From Streptomyces aurantiogriseus (lineage in GTDB: Bacteria; Actinomycetota; Actinomycetes; Streptomycetales; Streptomycetaceae): a DNA stretch of 64,000 nt. Each line of letters opens with the position of its first letter. The first letter of the stretch is position 1. Below the pieces are notes generated by a model that saw only the letters and a program-made list of their open reading frames with translations, was not told where the DNA came from and made no database searches. Where the stretch lies: contig NZ_BMSX01000002.1 of the NCBI RefSeq assembly GCF_014649375.1, positions 442,619-506,618 on the forward strand, in the 5' to 3' direction. The translations under genes were made by a program, and so were the position numbers. Below are positions 46,161-55,458 of this stretch, one piece after another.

Positions 46161-46498
46161 CGCTCCGTTCGCTCCGTCTTTCCGTTCGGCGCGGGCGTCA
46201 ACCCGTCCCGGAGGTCGGGCGGTTCGCCCGTCACCGGCCCGCGGACCGCGCCGCGCCCCGCCCGCGCGCGGTGCGCACGGCCGAGGACAGGAGCGCCTCG
46301 GGAACACCACCGTAGACCAGGTGACACAGCCGCTCCGACGAGCTCCCGGCCCCTTGCCACCCCCCGTACCGGCGACCTTCACATCGGCGCCATCCGGGCC
46401 TTCCCTGTCGTTCCGTGCCCTTGGAACACTCCTTGCGCGCGCGTTCCGCCACGAACCGGCCGCCCGTCGAACTCCCTCCGTACGAGAGGTCCTCACCC

Positions 46499-48550
46499 AT
46501 GTCCGAAGTCAACCGGCGCAGATTCCTCCAGATCGCGGGGGCCACCACGGCCTTCAGCGCGCTGTCGAGCAGTATCGAGCGCGCCGCGGCCCTTCCGGCC
46601 CACCACCGCACGGGGACGATCGAGGACGTCGAGCACATCGTCGTCCTGATGCAGGAGAACCGCTCCTTCGACCACTACTTCGGCAAGCTGCGGGGCGTGC
46701 GCGGCTTCGGCGACCCGCATCCGGTGACGCTCCCGAGCGGTGAGTCGGTGTGGCACCAGTCGGACGGCACCAAGGAGGTGCTGCCCTTCCATCCGACCGC
46801 CGACGACCTCGGGATGCAGTTCCTGGAGGGCCTGCCGCACAGCTGGCCCGACGGCCAGGCCGCCTACAACGGCGGCCGGTACGACAAGTGGGTGCCCGCG
46901 AAGGGGACCACGACCATGGCGTACCTGACCCGTGAGGACATCCCCTTCCACTACGCGCTCGCCGACAGGTTCACGATCTGCGACGCCTACCACTGCTCCT
47001 TCATCGGCTCCACCGACCCGAACCGCTACTACATGTGGTCGGGCCACACGGGCAACGACGGCCAGGGCGGCGGGCCCGTCATGGGCAACGACGAGCTCGG
47101 CTACGACTGGACGACCTATCCGGAGCGCCTGGAGAAGGCGGGCATCTCCTGGAAGATCTACCAGGACATCGGCGACGGCCTCGACGCCAAGGGCTCCTGG
47201 GGCTGGATCGAGGACGCCTACCGCGGCAACTACGGCGACAACTCGCTGCTGTACTTCAACACGTACCGGGGCGCCCAGCCCGGCGACCCGCTCTACGACA
47301 AGGCCCGCACCGGCACCGACGTCAAGAACGGCGACGGCTACTTCGACGTGCTCAAGGCCGACGTCAAGGCGGGCAGGCTGCCGCAGATCTCCTGGATAGC
47401 CGCCCCCGAGGCCTTCTCCGAGCACTCCAACTGGCCCACCAACTACGGCGCCTGGTACATCGCCCAGGTTCTGGACGCGCTCACCTCCAACCCGGCGGTG
47501 TGGGCGAAGACGGCCCTGTTCATCACGTACGACGAGAACGACGGCTTCTTCGACCACATCGTGCCGCCGCTCCCGCCGGCGTCCGGCGACCGGGGCAAGT
47601 CCACCGTCGACGTGACCCTGGACCTCTACCCGGGCGACAGCAAGCGGGTCGCCGGCCCCTACGGCCTCGGCCCGCGGGTGCCGATGCTCGTCGTCTCCCC
47701 CTGGAGCAAGGGCGGTTACGTCTGCTCCGAGACGCTCGACCACACCTCCATCGTCCGGTTCATGGAGCGCCGCTTCGGTGTCCACGAGCCGAACATCTCG
47801 CCCTGGCGGCGCGCCGTCTGCGGCGATCTGACCTCGGCCTTCGACTTCTCGCGCAAGGACACCAAGCCGGTCGCGCTCCCCGACACCGACGGCTACGAGC
47901 CCCCGGACCGCGAGCGTCACCCCGACTACAGGCCGACCCCGCCGGCCGAGGGTGTGCTGCCCAAGCAGGAGCGCGGCCTGCGGCCCACCCGGCCGCTCAG
48001 GTACGCCCCCGCCGTGGACGGTGCGGCCGACCCGGCCGCCGGGACGTTCACGCTCACCTTCGCCTCCGGCCCCAAGGCCGGCGCCGTCTTCCTCGTCACC
48101 TCCGGCAACCGCACCGACGGGCCGTGGAGCTACACCACCGAGGCCGGCAAGAAGATCTCCGACACCTGGAACCCGGCGTCCTCGGGCGGCGCGCACGACC
48201 TGACCGTGCACGGCCCGAACGGCTTCCTGCGGGTCTTCAGGGGACCGGGGAAGCAGGCCGGCCCCGAGGTCGTGGCCCGGCACGTCGGCGACAGCCTGGA
48301 GCTGACCTTCACCAACCGCGGCTCCGGCACGGCCGAGCTGAAGGTGGCGGACGGGTACGGCGGCCGTACGACGACCGTCAGGGTGCGGGTCGGCGCCGTC
48401 CTCAAGCGGACCGTCGACCTGAGCGCCGGCCGGCGCTGGTACGACCTCACCGTCACCTCCGCCGCCGACCCGTCCTTCCTGCGGCGGTTCGCGGGGCACG
48501 TCGAGAACGGGCGGCCCGGCGTGAGCGACCCGGCCATCGCCACGGAATGA
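46499..48550 (+). CDS. phospholipase C, phosphocholine-specific type (Tat-exported)
   Basis: 683 residues. Twin-arginine signal NRRRFLQIAGATTAFSAL at the start. Phosphoesterase domain with HIVVLMQENRSFDHYFGKLR, the Thr nucleophile region and ITYDENDGFFDHIVPP, followed by two C-terminal beta domains (about 540-600 and 610-680) as in PlcC/acid-phosphatase superfamily members. Secreted folded; hydrolyses phosphocholine lipids or other phosphodiesters. ATG 46499 is chosen since the Tat motif then lies 7 residues in. Divergent from the GH114-like gene. Confidence 0.92.
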   Translation: MSEVNRRRFLQIAGATTAFSALSSSIERAAALPAHHRTGTIEDVEHIVVLMQENRSFDHYFGKLRGVRGFGDPHPVTLPSGESVWHQSDGTKEVLPFHPTADDLGMQFLEGLPHSWPDGQAAYNGGRYDKWVPAKGTTTMAYLTREDIPFHYALADRFTICDAYHCSFIGSTDPNRYYMWSGHTGNDGQGGGPVMGNDELGYDWTTYPERLEKAGISWKIYQDIGDGLDAKGSWGWIEDAYRGNYGDNSLLYFNTYRGAQPGDPLYDKARTGTDVKNGDGYFDVLKADVKAGRLPQISWIAAPEAFSEHSNWPTNYGAWYIAQVLDALTSNPAVWAKTALFITYDENDGFFDHIVPPLPPASGDRGKSTVDVTLDLYPGDSKRVAGPYGLGPRVPMLVVSPWSKGGYVCSETLDHTSIVRFMERRFGVHEPNISPWRRAVCGDLTSAFDFSRKDTKPVALPDTDGYEPPDRERHPDYRPTPPAEGVLPKQERGLRPTRPLRYAPAVDGAADPAAGTFTLTFASGPKAGAVFLVTSGNRTDGPWSYTTEAGKKISDTWNPASSGGAHDLTVHGPNGFLRVFRGPGKQAGPEVVARHVGDSLELTFTNRGSGTAELKVADGYGGRTTTVRVRVGAVLKRTVDLSAGRRWYDLTVTSAADPSFLRRFAGHVENGRPGVSDPAIATE

Positions 48551-48553
48551 GCG

Positions 48554-48588
48554 CGGTGAGCGGGCGGTGACCCGCCGCCCGCTCACCG
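48554..48588. terminator. strong stem-loop between phospholipase and EamA genes
   Basis: A perfect 14-bp stem (48554-48567 with 48575-48588) with a 7-nt loop; 4 nt after the phospholipase stop and 24 nt from the convergent EamA stop, so probably bidirectional. Confidence 0.75.
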
Positions 48589-48611
48589 TCGGCTGACACC
48601 CTCGGGCGTTC

Positions 48612-49559
48612 TCACAGCGGTGTGAGGTGCTCCGGACCGGTCGTCGGCCGGGGCAGCAGCGCCGGTTCGGGGGAGGCCGTCCCCGGCTCCAGCGCCAGGA
48701 CCGCCGCCACCGGGTGCTCCTCCTCGTGCACGACGTCGGGTTCCGGCGCCGCCCGGGACAGCAGCACCACGCCCCGTGCGGCCAGCCCCGCTCCGGCCAG
48801 CGCGAGGAGCACCCCTGCCGCCCCGCCCTGGAGCCGTTCGCCCAGCAGCGCGAGGCCGATCACCGCGGCGGCCACCGGGTTCGCCAGCGTCACCACCGCC
48901 AGCGGTGCGCCGAGGCCGCCCCGGTAGGCGGTCTGCGCCAGCAGCAGCCCGGCCGTGGCGAACGCGGCCACCAGCAGCGCCACCCCGATGACCTGCACGT
49001 CGAGCAGCGGGCCCGACCGGTCCGTCGCGGCCACCGTCACCGTCTGGGTGAGCGCCGAGGCGACCCCGGAGGCGAAGCCGGACGCGGTCGCGTGCCGCAG
49101 TCCGGGCCGGGTGCCGGGCCGCGCCAGCAGACCGATCAGCGCGGCCGTCGTCCCCGCCACCGCGAGCGCCTCGGGCACGCTCAGCACGTCCTCCGGGGCC
49201 GGTCCGGACGCCGTGACCAGGAGGGCGGCCAGCCCGAGCAGGGTGAACGCCGTCCCGCGCCACTCGGCCGCGCCGACCCGCCGGCCCGCGACCCGCGCGC
49301 CCATCGGCACCGCCGCGACCAGGGTGAGCGCACCGAGCGGCTGCACCACGGTGAGCGGACCGTACTTGAGGGCCACGACGTGCAGCAGCGCCGCGCCGCC
49401 GTTCAGCCCCACGGACGCCCACCAGGCGCCGCTGCCCAGCAGCCGCACCAGGCCCGTGCCCGGGGAACGGGAGGCCAGCCGCTCCTGGGCGACGGCGGCG
49501 GCCGCGTAGGCGACGGCCGACAGCAGCGACAGGAGAACGGCGACGAGGCCGGCGTTCAT
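48612..49559 (-). CDS. EamA/DMT-family transporter
   Basis: 315 residues with about ten membrane segments in two repeated halves: LVAVLLSLLSAVAYAAAAVA and LKYGPLTVVQPLGALTLVAA in the first half, AFATAGLLLAQTAYRGGLGA and ANPVAAAVIGLALLGERLQG in the second. Glycine- and alanine-rich helices and the position of QERLASRSP fit the DMT group called YPL264C-like. Substrate unknown. ATGA overlap with the PAP2 gene upstream. Confidence 0.85.
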   Translation of the reverse strand: MNAGLVAVLLSLLSAVAYAAAAVAQERLASRSPGTGLVRLLGSGAWWASVGLNGGAALLHVVALKYGPLTVVQPLGALTLVAAVPMGARVAGRRVGAAEWRGTAFTLLGLAALLVTASGPAPEDVLSVPEALAVAGTTAALIGLLARPGTRPGLRHATASGFASGVASALTQTVTVAATDRSGPLLDVQVIGVALLVAAFATAGLLLAQTAYRGGLGAPLAVVTLANPVAAAVIGLALLGERLQGGAAGVLLALAGAGLAARGVVLLSRAAPEPDVVHEEEHPVAAVLALEPGTASPEPALLPRPTTGPEHLTPL

Positions 49560-50353
49560 CGGGCCGCTCCCACGAGCACCTGCTCCTCGGCGGGTGCGAG
49601 CTGCCGTGTCGAGCGTCCTGCCGTGGTCGCCGTGCGCAGCGGCGCGTGGATCACGGCGAGCGCGATGCCGAGCAGGGCCGCCGCCCCGAGGGCGTCGAGC
49701 CAGTAGTGGTTCGCCGTCCCCACGATCACCAGCAGCGTGAGCAGCGGATGCAGCAGCCACAGCCACCGCAGGCGCGACCTGGTCGCGACGATCAGGCCGA
49801 TCGCCACCATCAGCGCCCAGCCGAAGTGCAGCGAGGGCATCGCCGCGAACTGGTTCGACAGATGGTCGGTCTGCGGCGGCCCGTACACCGACGGTCCGTA
49901 CGCCTGCGCGGTGTCGATCATGCCCGCCGCCGTGAGCATCCGCGGCGGGGCGAGCGGGAACAGGAGGTGGAGCACCAGGGCGGCGGCCGTGACGGCGGCC
50001 AGCACCCGGCGGGCCCAGACGTAGTGCTCCGGGCGCCGCAGAAAGAGCCAGATCAGGAAGGCGGCGGTGGCGGGGAAGTGGACGGTCGCGTAGTAGGTGT
50101 TCGCGACCCGGACGAGGGTGTCGCCGTGCAGCAGCAGGGACTGCACCGCGCCCTCGCCGGGTATGTGGAGCCACCGTTCGACGTCCCACACACGGTCCGC
50201 GTTGCGGAAGGCCTCGCCGGTGTGGCCCGTGGCCAGCTGCCGGCCGAACTTGTAGACGAGGAAGAGCCCTGCGACGAGCAGGAGCTCCCGGACTATCGGC
50301 GGCCGTGCCGGCGTGGCCGGCTCCGCTTCTGCAGGCTCGGTGCGGGCATTCAT
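49556..50353 (-). CDS. PAP2-family (AUR1-like) membrane phosphatase/phosphotransferase
   Basis: 265 residues, six membrane segments. The catalytic motifs are PSLHFGWALMVAIG (central His) and TANHYWLDALGAAALLG (second His and Asp). This spacing is that of the inositolphosphotransferase AUR1/Ipt-like branch of PAP2 proteins in actinomycetes. Acts on lipid-linked phosphates outside the membrane. Coupled with the EamA gene; divergent from the TetR gene. Confidence 0.88.
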   Translation of the reverse strand: MNARTEPAEAEPATPARPPIVRELLLVAGLFLVYKFGRQLATGHTGEAFRNADRVWDVERWLHIPGEGAVQSLLLHGDTLVRVANTYYATVHFPATAAFLIWLFLRRPEHYVWARRVLAAVTAAALVLHLLFPLAPPRMLTAAGMIDTAQAYGPSVYGPPQTDHLSNQFAAMPSLHFGWALMVAIGLIVATRSRLRWLWLLHPLLTLLVIVGTANHYWLDALGAAALLGIALAVIHAPLRTATTAGRSTRQLAPAEEQVLVGAAR

Positions 50354-50422
50354 CCCCCGGCCCCTTCGCTGACGGTGGTGCGTGTGGTGGTGCGGTCGGG
50401 CGCGTGGCCCGGGGAGACACCA

Positions 50423-50502
50423 TCGATACGAGGTCGTACCGATACGACAGTGTTCCGATACGGCAGTGTACCGATACGCGCGTGTACCGGTACACTGGCG
50501 TA
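50423..50502. promoter_or_regulatory. tandem operator array, five 16-bp units
   Basis: Units start at 50423, 50439, 50455, 50471 and 50487, each built on yCGATACGnnnnnGTA. Units 2-4 differ by only a few bases (CCGATACGACAGTGTT, CCGATACGGCAGTGTA, CCGATACGCGCGTGTA). The fifth reads CCGGTACACTGGCGTA and ends in CGTATCG, an inverted half-site. It lies between the divergent PAP2 and TetR genes, as expected for TetR binding. Confidence 0.75.
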
Positions 50503-50571
50503 TCGATTGACGTACGACACACTGGAAGCAGGCCCTCGACGGGCCGCCGGACAGCAGGAGGGGAAGCAGTG

Positions 50572-51186
50572 ATGACGTCGCAGGCCGCGGACGGACCGGA
50601 GTCGGTCACCGCCTCGCGCCGCTCCAAGCTCACGCCCGAGCGCGAGCAGGAGTTCTTCGACGCCGTCCTCGAACAGATCCGCGAGTGCGGATACGACGCC
50701 GTCACCATGGAGGGCGTCGCCGCCAGCACCCGGTGCAGCAAGTCCACGCTGTACCGGCAGTGGAGGACCAAGCCGCAGTTCGTGGTGGCCGCCCTGCGCT
50801 CCCGCCGGCGCTCGCGGCTCGCCGGCATCGACACCGGATCGCTCGCCGGGGACCTGCGCGAGGCCGCGCGGGCGGCCGGCCGGTGGTCCACGACGGACAC
50901 CAAGCTCCTGCAGGCCCTCGGCCACGCCGTCACCCAGGACGAGGAACTCGCCTGTGCGCTGCGCGAGGCGCTCATCGACCCGGAGATCGCCGCCCTGCGG
51001 GAGATCCTGCGGCGCGGTGTCGACCGCGGCGAGATCCGGGCCGACCACCCGGCGCTGGAGTACATCCCGGCCCAGATGTTCGGCGTCGTCCGCGCCCGCC
51101 CCGTCGTGGACGGGACCTACGCCGACGAGGACTATCTGCTCCGCTTCGTGGAGGCCGCCGTGCTGCCGGCACTCGGCCTCACCTGA
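50572..51186 (+). CDS. TetR-family transcriptional regulator
   Basis: 204 residues from ATG 50572, with AGGAGGGGAAG upstream. N-terminal helix-turn-helix EFFDAVLEQIRECGYDAVTM followed by GVAASTRCSKSTLYRQWRTK, and the C-terminal ligand domain of the TetR_C_11-like type (LREILRRGVDRGEIRADHPA, EYIPAQMFGVV). The tandem array before it suggests cooperative autoregulation and control of the divergent PAP2-EamA operon. Confidence 0.9.
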   Translation: MTSQAADGPESVTASRRSKLTPEREQEFFDAVLEQIRECGYDAVTMEGVAASTRCSKSTLYRQWRTKPQFVVAALRSRRRSRLAGIDTGSLAGDLREAARAAGRWSTTDTKLLQALGHAVTQDEELACALREALIDPEIAALREILRRGVDRGEIRADHPALEYIPAQMFGVVRARPVVDGTYADEDYLLRFVEAAVLPALGLT

Positions 51187-51268
51187 AGACCCGGGCCGCC
51201 GTCCGCGGGATGACCGGACGGCGACCTGCTCGCGCCGCACCGTGGGGACGGGGGCGGCGCGCACCCCC

Positions 51269-51315
51269 CGGCCGGGTGGGGTTCCCCTTGAGCGGAGGGG
51301 CGCCCCACCCGGCCG
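51269..51315. terminator. bidirectional two-part stem-loop between TetR and DUF2510 genes
   Basis: The outer perfect 13-bp stem CGGCCGGGTGGGG (51269-51281) with 51303-51315 encloses an inner CCCCT/AGGGG hairpin. Lies between convergent genes. Confidence 0.75.
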
Positions 51316-51333
51316 ACCGGGGTACGGGACGGC

Positions 51334-52344
51334 TCAGACGTTCTGTCCGTTGCCGCCGCCCGTCGACACCTTGATGCCCTTCGTGATCGTGTCGATGACC
51401 GTCACGCTCTGGTCGGCGTCGACACCGAAGCGCAGCACCACCAGCCTCTTGGTGTCCGCGGGCGCCGGGAACACCAGGGACTCGACGACGCCGTCGGCGC
51501 CCTTGCTGGTGACCGCCTTCCAGCGCACCAGGTAGCCCTTCTGCCCGGCCACGGTGACCGCCTTCGAGGCGAGCACCTGGTGCGAGGTGATCGCGCCGTA
51601 GGTTTTGCCGCCGTAGGACTCCTCGGCGTTGGCCTCGATGTCGGCCTTCGCGACCTGCTCGGCCGTGTCCCCCTTGGTGCCCAGCGCCTCGGCGGGCGCC
51701 GAGTACACGCCCCCCTTGGTGCAGGTCTTCGAGGTGTCGCCGGGGCACTTGTAGGAGGAGTCGGAGGTGATCTGCGCGCCCACGCTCATCTCCTGCCCGG
51801 TCCAGCCGTCCGGGATGGGGATGCTGATCCCGTTGAGCGCGTCGGTCACCGAGCCGCTCTTGATCTTGGGCGGTTCGGACTCGTCCGGCGCGGGCGAGGA
51901 ACCGCCCGACCCGCCGGACCCACCGGAATCGCCCGGGTCGCCGAAGGGCCCGCCCTGGCCGCCGTCCTGCCCGCCGGAGCCGCCCGGACCGCCCTGCCCG
52001 CCCGGTCCCTGCGCCGTACCGGGGTCATCCGAGCCGCCGTCGTCCTTGGTCAGCACGTACACGCCGACCCCGATGCTCGCGAGGACCGCCACGGCCGCCG
52101 CGACGGCGATGCCGGTGCGCAGTCCGCGCCGCCCACCCGCGCCCGGCGGCGGCGCGGGATACGCCGGGTAGGCCGGATACGCCCCGGCGGCCGGCACCTG
52201 CGCCGGCGGACCCCAGGCTGCGGCCCCGCCCGCGGGGCGGGTCTGGTCCGTCCACGCCCTGCCGTCCCACCAGCGCTCGGTGGCGGGACCGTCACTTGTC
52301 TGCCCGGGGTCGGGGTACCACCCGGGAGGAGTCACCTGCGTCAT
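51334..52344 (-). CDS. DUF2510-domain membrane-anchored protein
   Basis: 336 residues. DUF2510 at the N-terminus (PPGWYPDPGQTSDGPATERW then WDGRAWTDQT), a Pro/Ala/Tyr-rich linker, one membrane helix GIAVAAAVAVLASIGVGVYV around residues 78-97, a Gly/Pro/Ser-rich linker (about 100-155), and an extracytoplasmic beta-rich domain with a Cys pair (SYKCPGDTSKTC). The outer domain resembles the PsbP-like or lipoprotein LpqN type but I cannot assign it. Monocistronic. Confidence 0.85.
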   Translation of the reverse strand: MTQVTPPGWYPDPGQTSDGPATERWWDGRAWTDQTRPAGGAAAWGPPAQVPAAGAYPAYPAYPAPPPGAGGRRGLRTGIAVAAAVAVLASIGVGVYVLTKDDGGSDDPGTAQGPGGQGGPGGSGGQDGGQGGPFGDPGDSGGSGGSGGSSPAPDESEPPKIKSGSVTDALNGISIPIPDGWTGQEMSVGAQITSDSSYKCPGDTSKTCTKGGVYSAPAEALGTKGDTAEQVAKADIEANAEESYGGKTYGAITSHQVLASKAVTVAGQKGYLVRWKAVTSKGADGVVESLVFPAPADTKRLVVLRFGVDADQSVTVIDTITKGIKVSTGGGNGQNV

Positions 52345-52630
52345 GCCCCCACCGTATGAGGCGTCGGTGAAAGTCGGATGAGAGGGAGGGCCGCTTGTGA
52401 CACGACCCGGCCCGGCACGCCGTGCCGGTGTGGCGGGAAATCGACGTCAATTCGGCGTGTGTCACCCGCCGTTGACGTTCCAAGCCCTCCTCCGCAGGCC
52501 CGTCGGGGCGTCGCGGTGACCCTCCCGTCACCCGGCGGGGCAACGGACGGCCGGACCCTCCTCCGCACAGGCCGTCGGAGAGCTACGCTCAAGTCTGTAC
52601 GTCGTTCGGGCGACTTGGGGAGGTAGCGGG

Positions 52631-55355
52631 ATGACGGAGGTACGGCCGGCGGCGGCCGCCTCGGCTTCCCTGTGGGAGCGCGACGAGGAAGTCGCCGCCA
52701 TCGCGCGAGCGGTGGAGACACTCCGCGCCGACCGGTCCTCCCCGGGCCAGGTGCACGTGCTGCGCGGCGAGGCCGGACTCGGCAAGACCGCCCTGCTGGC
52801 CGAGACCCGCCGTATCGCCGAGGCCCAGGGCTGCGCGGTGTGGTCCGCGCGCGGCGGCGAGACCCTCAGGTCCGTGCCCTTCAACGTGTTACGGCAGTTG
52901 CTGCAGCCCGCGCTGCTCTCCCTGCACCCCGAGGAGGCCCGCGAGTACCTCGGCGACTGGTACGACATCGCCGCCCCCGCCCTCGGGATCGCGGACCCGG
53001 TCGAGCGCCAGGCCGACCCGCAGGGCGTGTGCGACGGCCTGGTCGCCGCCGTGACCCGGCTGGCCCGGCGGGACTGGCCGCTCGTGCTGCTGGTGGACGA
53101 CGCGCACTGGGCCGACCAGGAGACCCTGCGCTGGCTCGCCGCCTTCGTCGAACGCCTCGACGACCTCTCCGTCCTGGTCGTCGTGGCCCGCAGGCCCGGC
53201 GAGGTCAAGGGCGACGGCGCCCGCCACCTCGACACCGTCGCCGCCGTCGCCGGGCAATCCGTCACCAGCCTCAGCGCCCTCACCCCGGACGCGATCGCCG
53301 GCCTCACCCGCGCCACGCTCGGCGCGCACGCCGACGACCCGTTCTGCCGCGAGGTCTGGGCCGTCACCGGCGGCAACCCCTACGACACCGTCGAACTCCT
53401 CGCCAAGGTCCGCGACAGCGAGCTGGAGCCGAGCGAGTCCTCGGCCACCGAGCTGCGCCCCCTGAACCGCTCGGCCCGCGGCGGCGGTCTCGTCGACCGC
53501 CTGGAGGAGCTGGGCGTCGACGCCACCCGGTTCGCCATGGCCGCCGCCATCCTCGGCGCCGACATCTCCGTCGACGAGGCCGCCCGGCTCGCCGGCATGG
53601 CCCGCGAGGACGCGGAGCGCTGCGCCGACCAGCTGCGTGACGCCCGCATCCTCACCGAATCCGACCCCGCGGTGGGCCCCGTCGCCGACGGCGGCGGCCT
53701 CGAGTTCGTCCACCCGCTGATCGCCACCGCCGTCTACAACTCCATCCCCGAGGGCCTGTGCCGGGCGATGCACGGCATCGCGGCGAAGGTCGTCCTGGAC
53801 GCCGGCCGGGGCGTCGCGGCCGCCTCCCGCCACCTCCTCCAGGTCCACCCGGACGACGACGAGGAACTCGTCGAGCAGCTGCGCGAGGCCGCCCGCGAAC
53901 ACCTCGCCGTCGGCGCCCCCGACGCGGCCCGCCGCTGCCTGGAACGCGCCCTGAACGAACCGCCCGCCTCCGACGTCCGCGCGCACGTCCTCTACGAGCT
54001 CGGCTGCGCCACCCTCCTCACCGCACCCGCCCGCACCATCGGCCACCTGCGGGAGGCGCTGGCTCTGCCCGGCCTCGACGGCGACAAACGCGTCGACGCC
54101 GTCTACCGCCTCTCCCAGGCCCTCCTGCACAACGACCAGCTGGAGGAGGCCGTCCGCACGGTCGAGGCGGAGGCCGTGCGGCAGGCACCGGGACCGGCAC
54201 GGATGCGGCTGCAGGCCGTGCAGTTCATGTGGGAGGGCATCCACGCCGGGGAGACCACCTCACCGGGCCGCTCGGAGAAGCTCGCCGCGCTCGCCGCCAC
54301 CTGCACCGGCCGGGACAACGCCGAGCGAGCCCTGCTCATCCTGCGCGGCTTCGACGCGATGACCCACGGCGAGAACGCCGAGGAGGTCGTCGAGTTCTGC
54401 GACCGCGCCCTCGTCAACGGCCGCCTCGCGCCCGGGCTCGGCTGGACCGACCCTGAGTGGGGCCTCGAGCTGCTGATGATGCTGGCCAGCTCGTACGTGT
54501 ACACCGACCGGCTCGACCGCGCCGAGTCCCTCTTCACCGAGGCCCTGCGCACCTACGAGTCCTCCGGCTGGAGCGGCGGCCACCTCGCCGTCGCCCACGC
54601 CTATGTCGGTCTCGGCCACCGCCGCCGGGGCCGCCTGAAGGAGGCGGAGAAGTCCCTGCGGGAATCGCTGCGCATCGCCGAACGCGTCGGCCGCGGCCTG
54701 CCCCTGTACTGGTCGGCGACGTGCAACCTCATCGACACACTGCTCGCCCGCGGCCGTGTCGACGAGGCCTGGCGGATCGCCGACGAGCACGGCTTCGCCC
54801 CGCCCTACCCGTCCACGATCGTGCTGCCCGACCCCCGTTCGGTGCGCGGCCGGCTGCTGCTCGCCGTCGGCCGCACCAAGGACGGCGTCAACGAGCTGGA
54901 GGAGGCCGGGAAGGCGGCGGCCGTCCGCGGCCACCTCAACCCCCGTGATGGTGCCCTGGGCGGTCGACCTCGCCCGGGCCCTCGCCACCGAGGACCCGGC
55001 CCGTGCGGCCCGGCTCGCCTCCGACGCCCGCCGTCAGGCCGAACGCTTCGGCACCGACACGGCCATCGGCGAGGCCCTGCGCTGCGCCGCCGCCCTGGAG
55101 ACCGGACAGCGCGCGGTCCGGCTGACCGCCCAGGCGATCACCTACCTGGAGTCCTCGCCCTGCCAGTACGAACACGCGGCCGCCCGCATCGAGCACGGCA
55201 TCGCCGCCCGCTCGGTGGCCGAGCTCAACCGCGGCCTGACACTGGCCCGTTCCTGCGGCGCGGACGGCCTGGTCGCCCAGGCACGGCGGGCCCTGGACAG
55301 CCTGGGGGCACCGCGGGTGGGCCTCGTGCCGGGGCAGGTGCGAGGGGAGGCGTAG
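52631..55355 (+). pseudogene. large AAA ATPase / LAL-type regulator-like gene with an apparent frameshift
   Basis: Starts at ATG 52631 after GGGGAGG. Residues 15-200 form an AAA_16 ATPase: Walker A GEAGLGKTAL, Walker B LLVDDAHWADQETLRW, then tetratricopeptide-like repeats. Near 54943-54950 a run of five C (CAACCCCCGTG) shifts the frame: with one C less, the frame continues VMVPWAVDLARALATEDPAR to a stop at 55353-55355. Corrected, the protein has about 907 residues. No LuxR helix-turn-helix is seen at the C-terminus, unlike LAL regulators. As written, the frame runs on to 55789 with nonsense. A sequencing error in the C run is equally possible. Confidence 0.75.
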
Positions 55356-55458
55356 CCGCAGGGCGTTCCCACAGAGCGGTGAGCGCCGGCCGCGGGCGTC
55401 CCCCGCGACCGGGCACGAGGCCTGACCGGCCGGTACGAGGGTCGGGCGCGACCGTGCC

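Noticed and set aside
46493..48586. Minus-strand frame opposite the phospholipase C gene
   Set aside because: Shadow frame; the plus strand has a Tat signal and phosphoesterase motifs.
50423..50502. Idea that the 16-bp array is a CRISPR or plasmid-iteron origin
   Set aside because: Units are contiguous without spacers, and there is no Cas, Rep or Par gene nearby; position before a TetR gene favours an operator array.
48612..51065. An 817-residue minus-strand protein spanning EamA, PAP2 and TetR regions
   Set aside because: Only the part after 49559 is membrane-protein-like; the remainder is antisense to the TetR gene or out of frame with PAP2.
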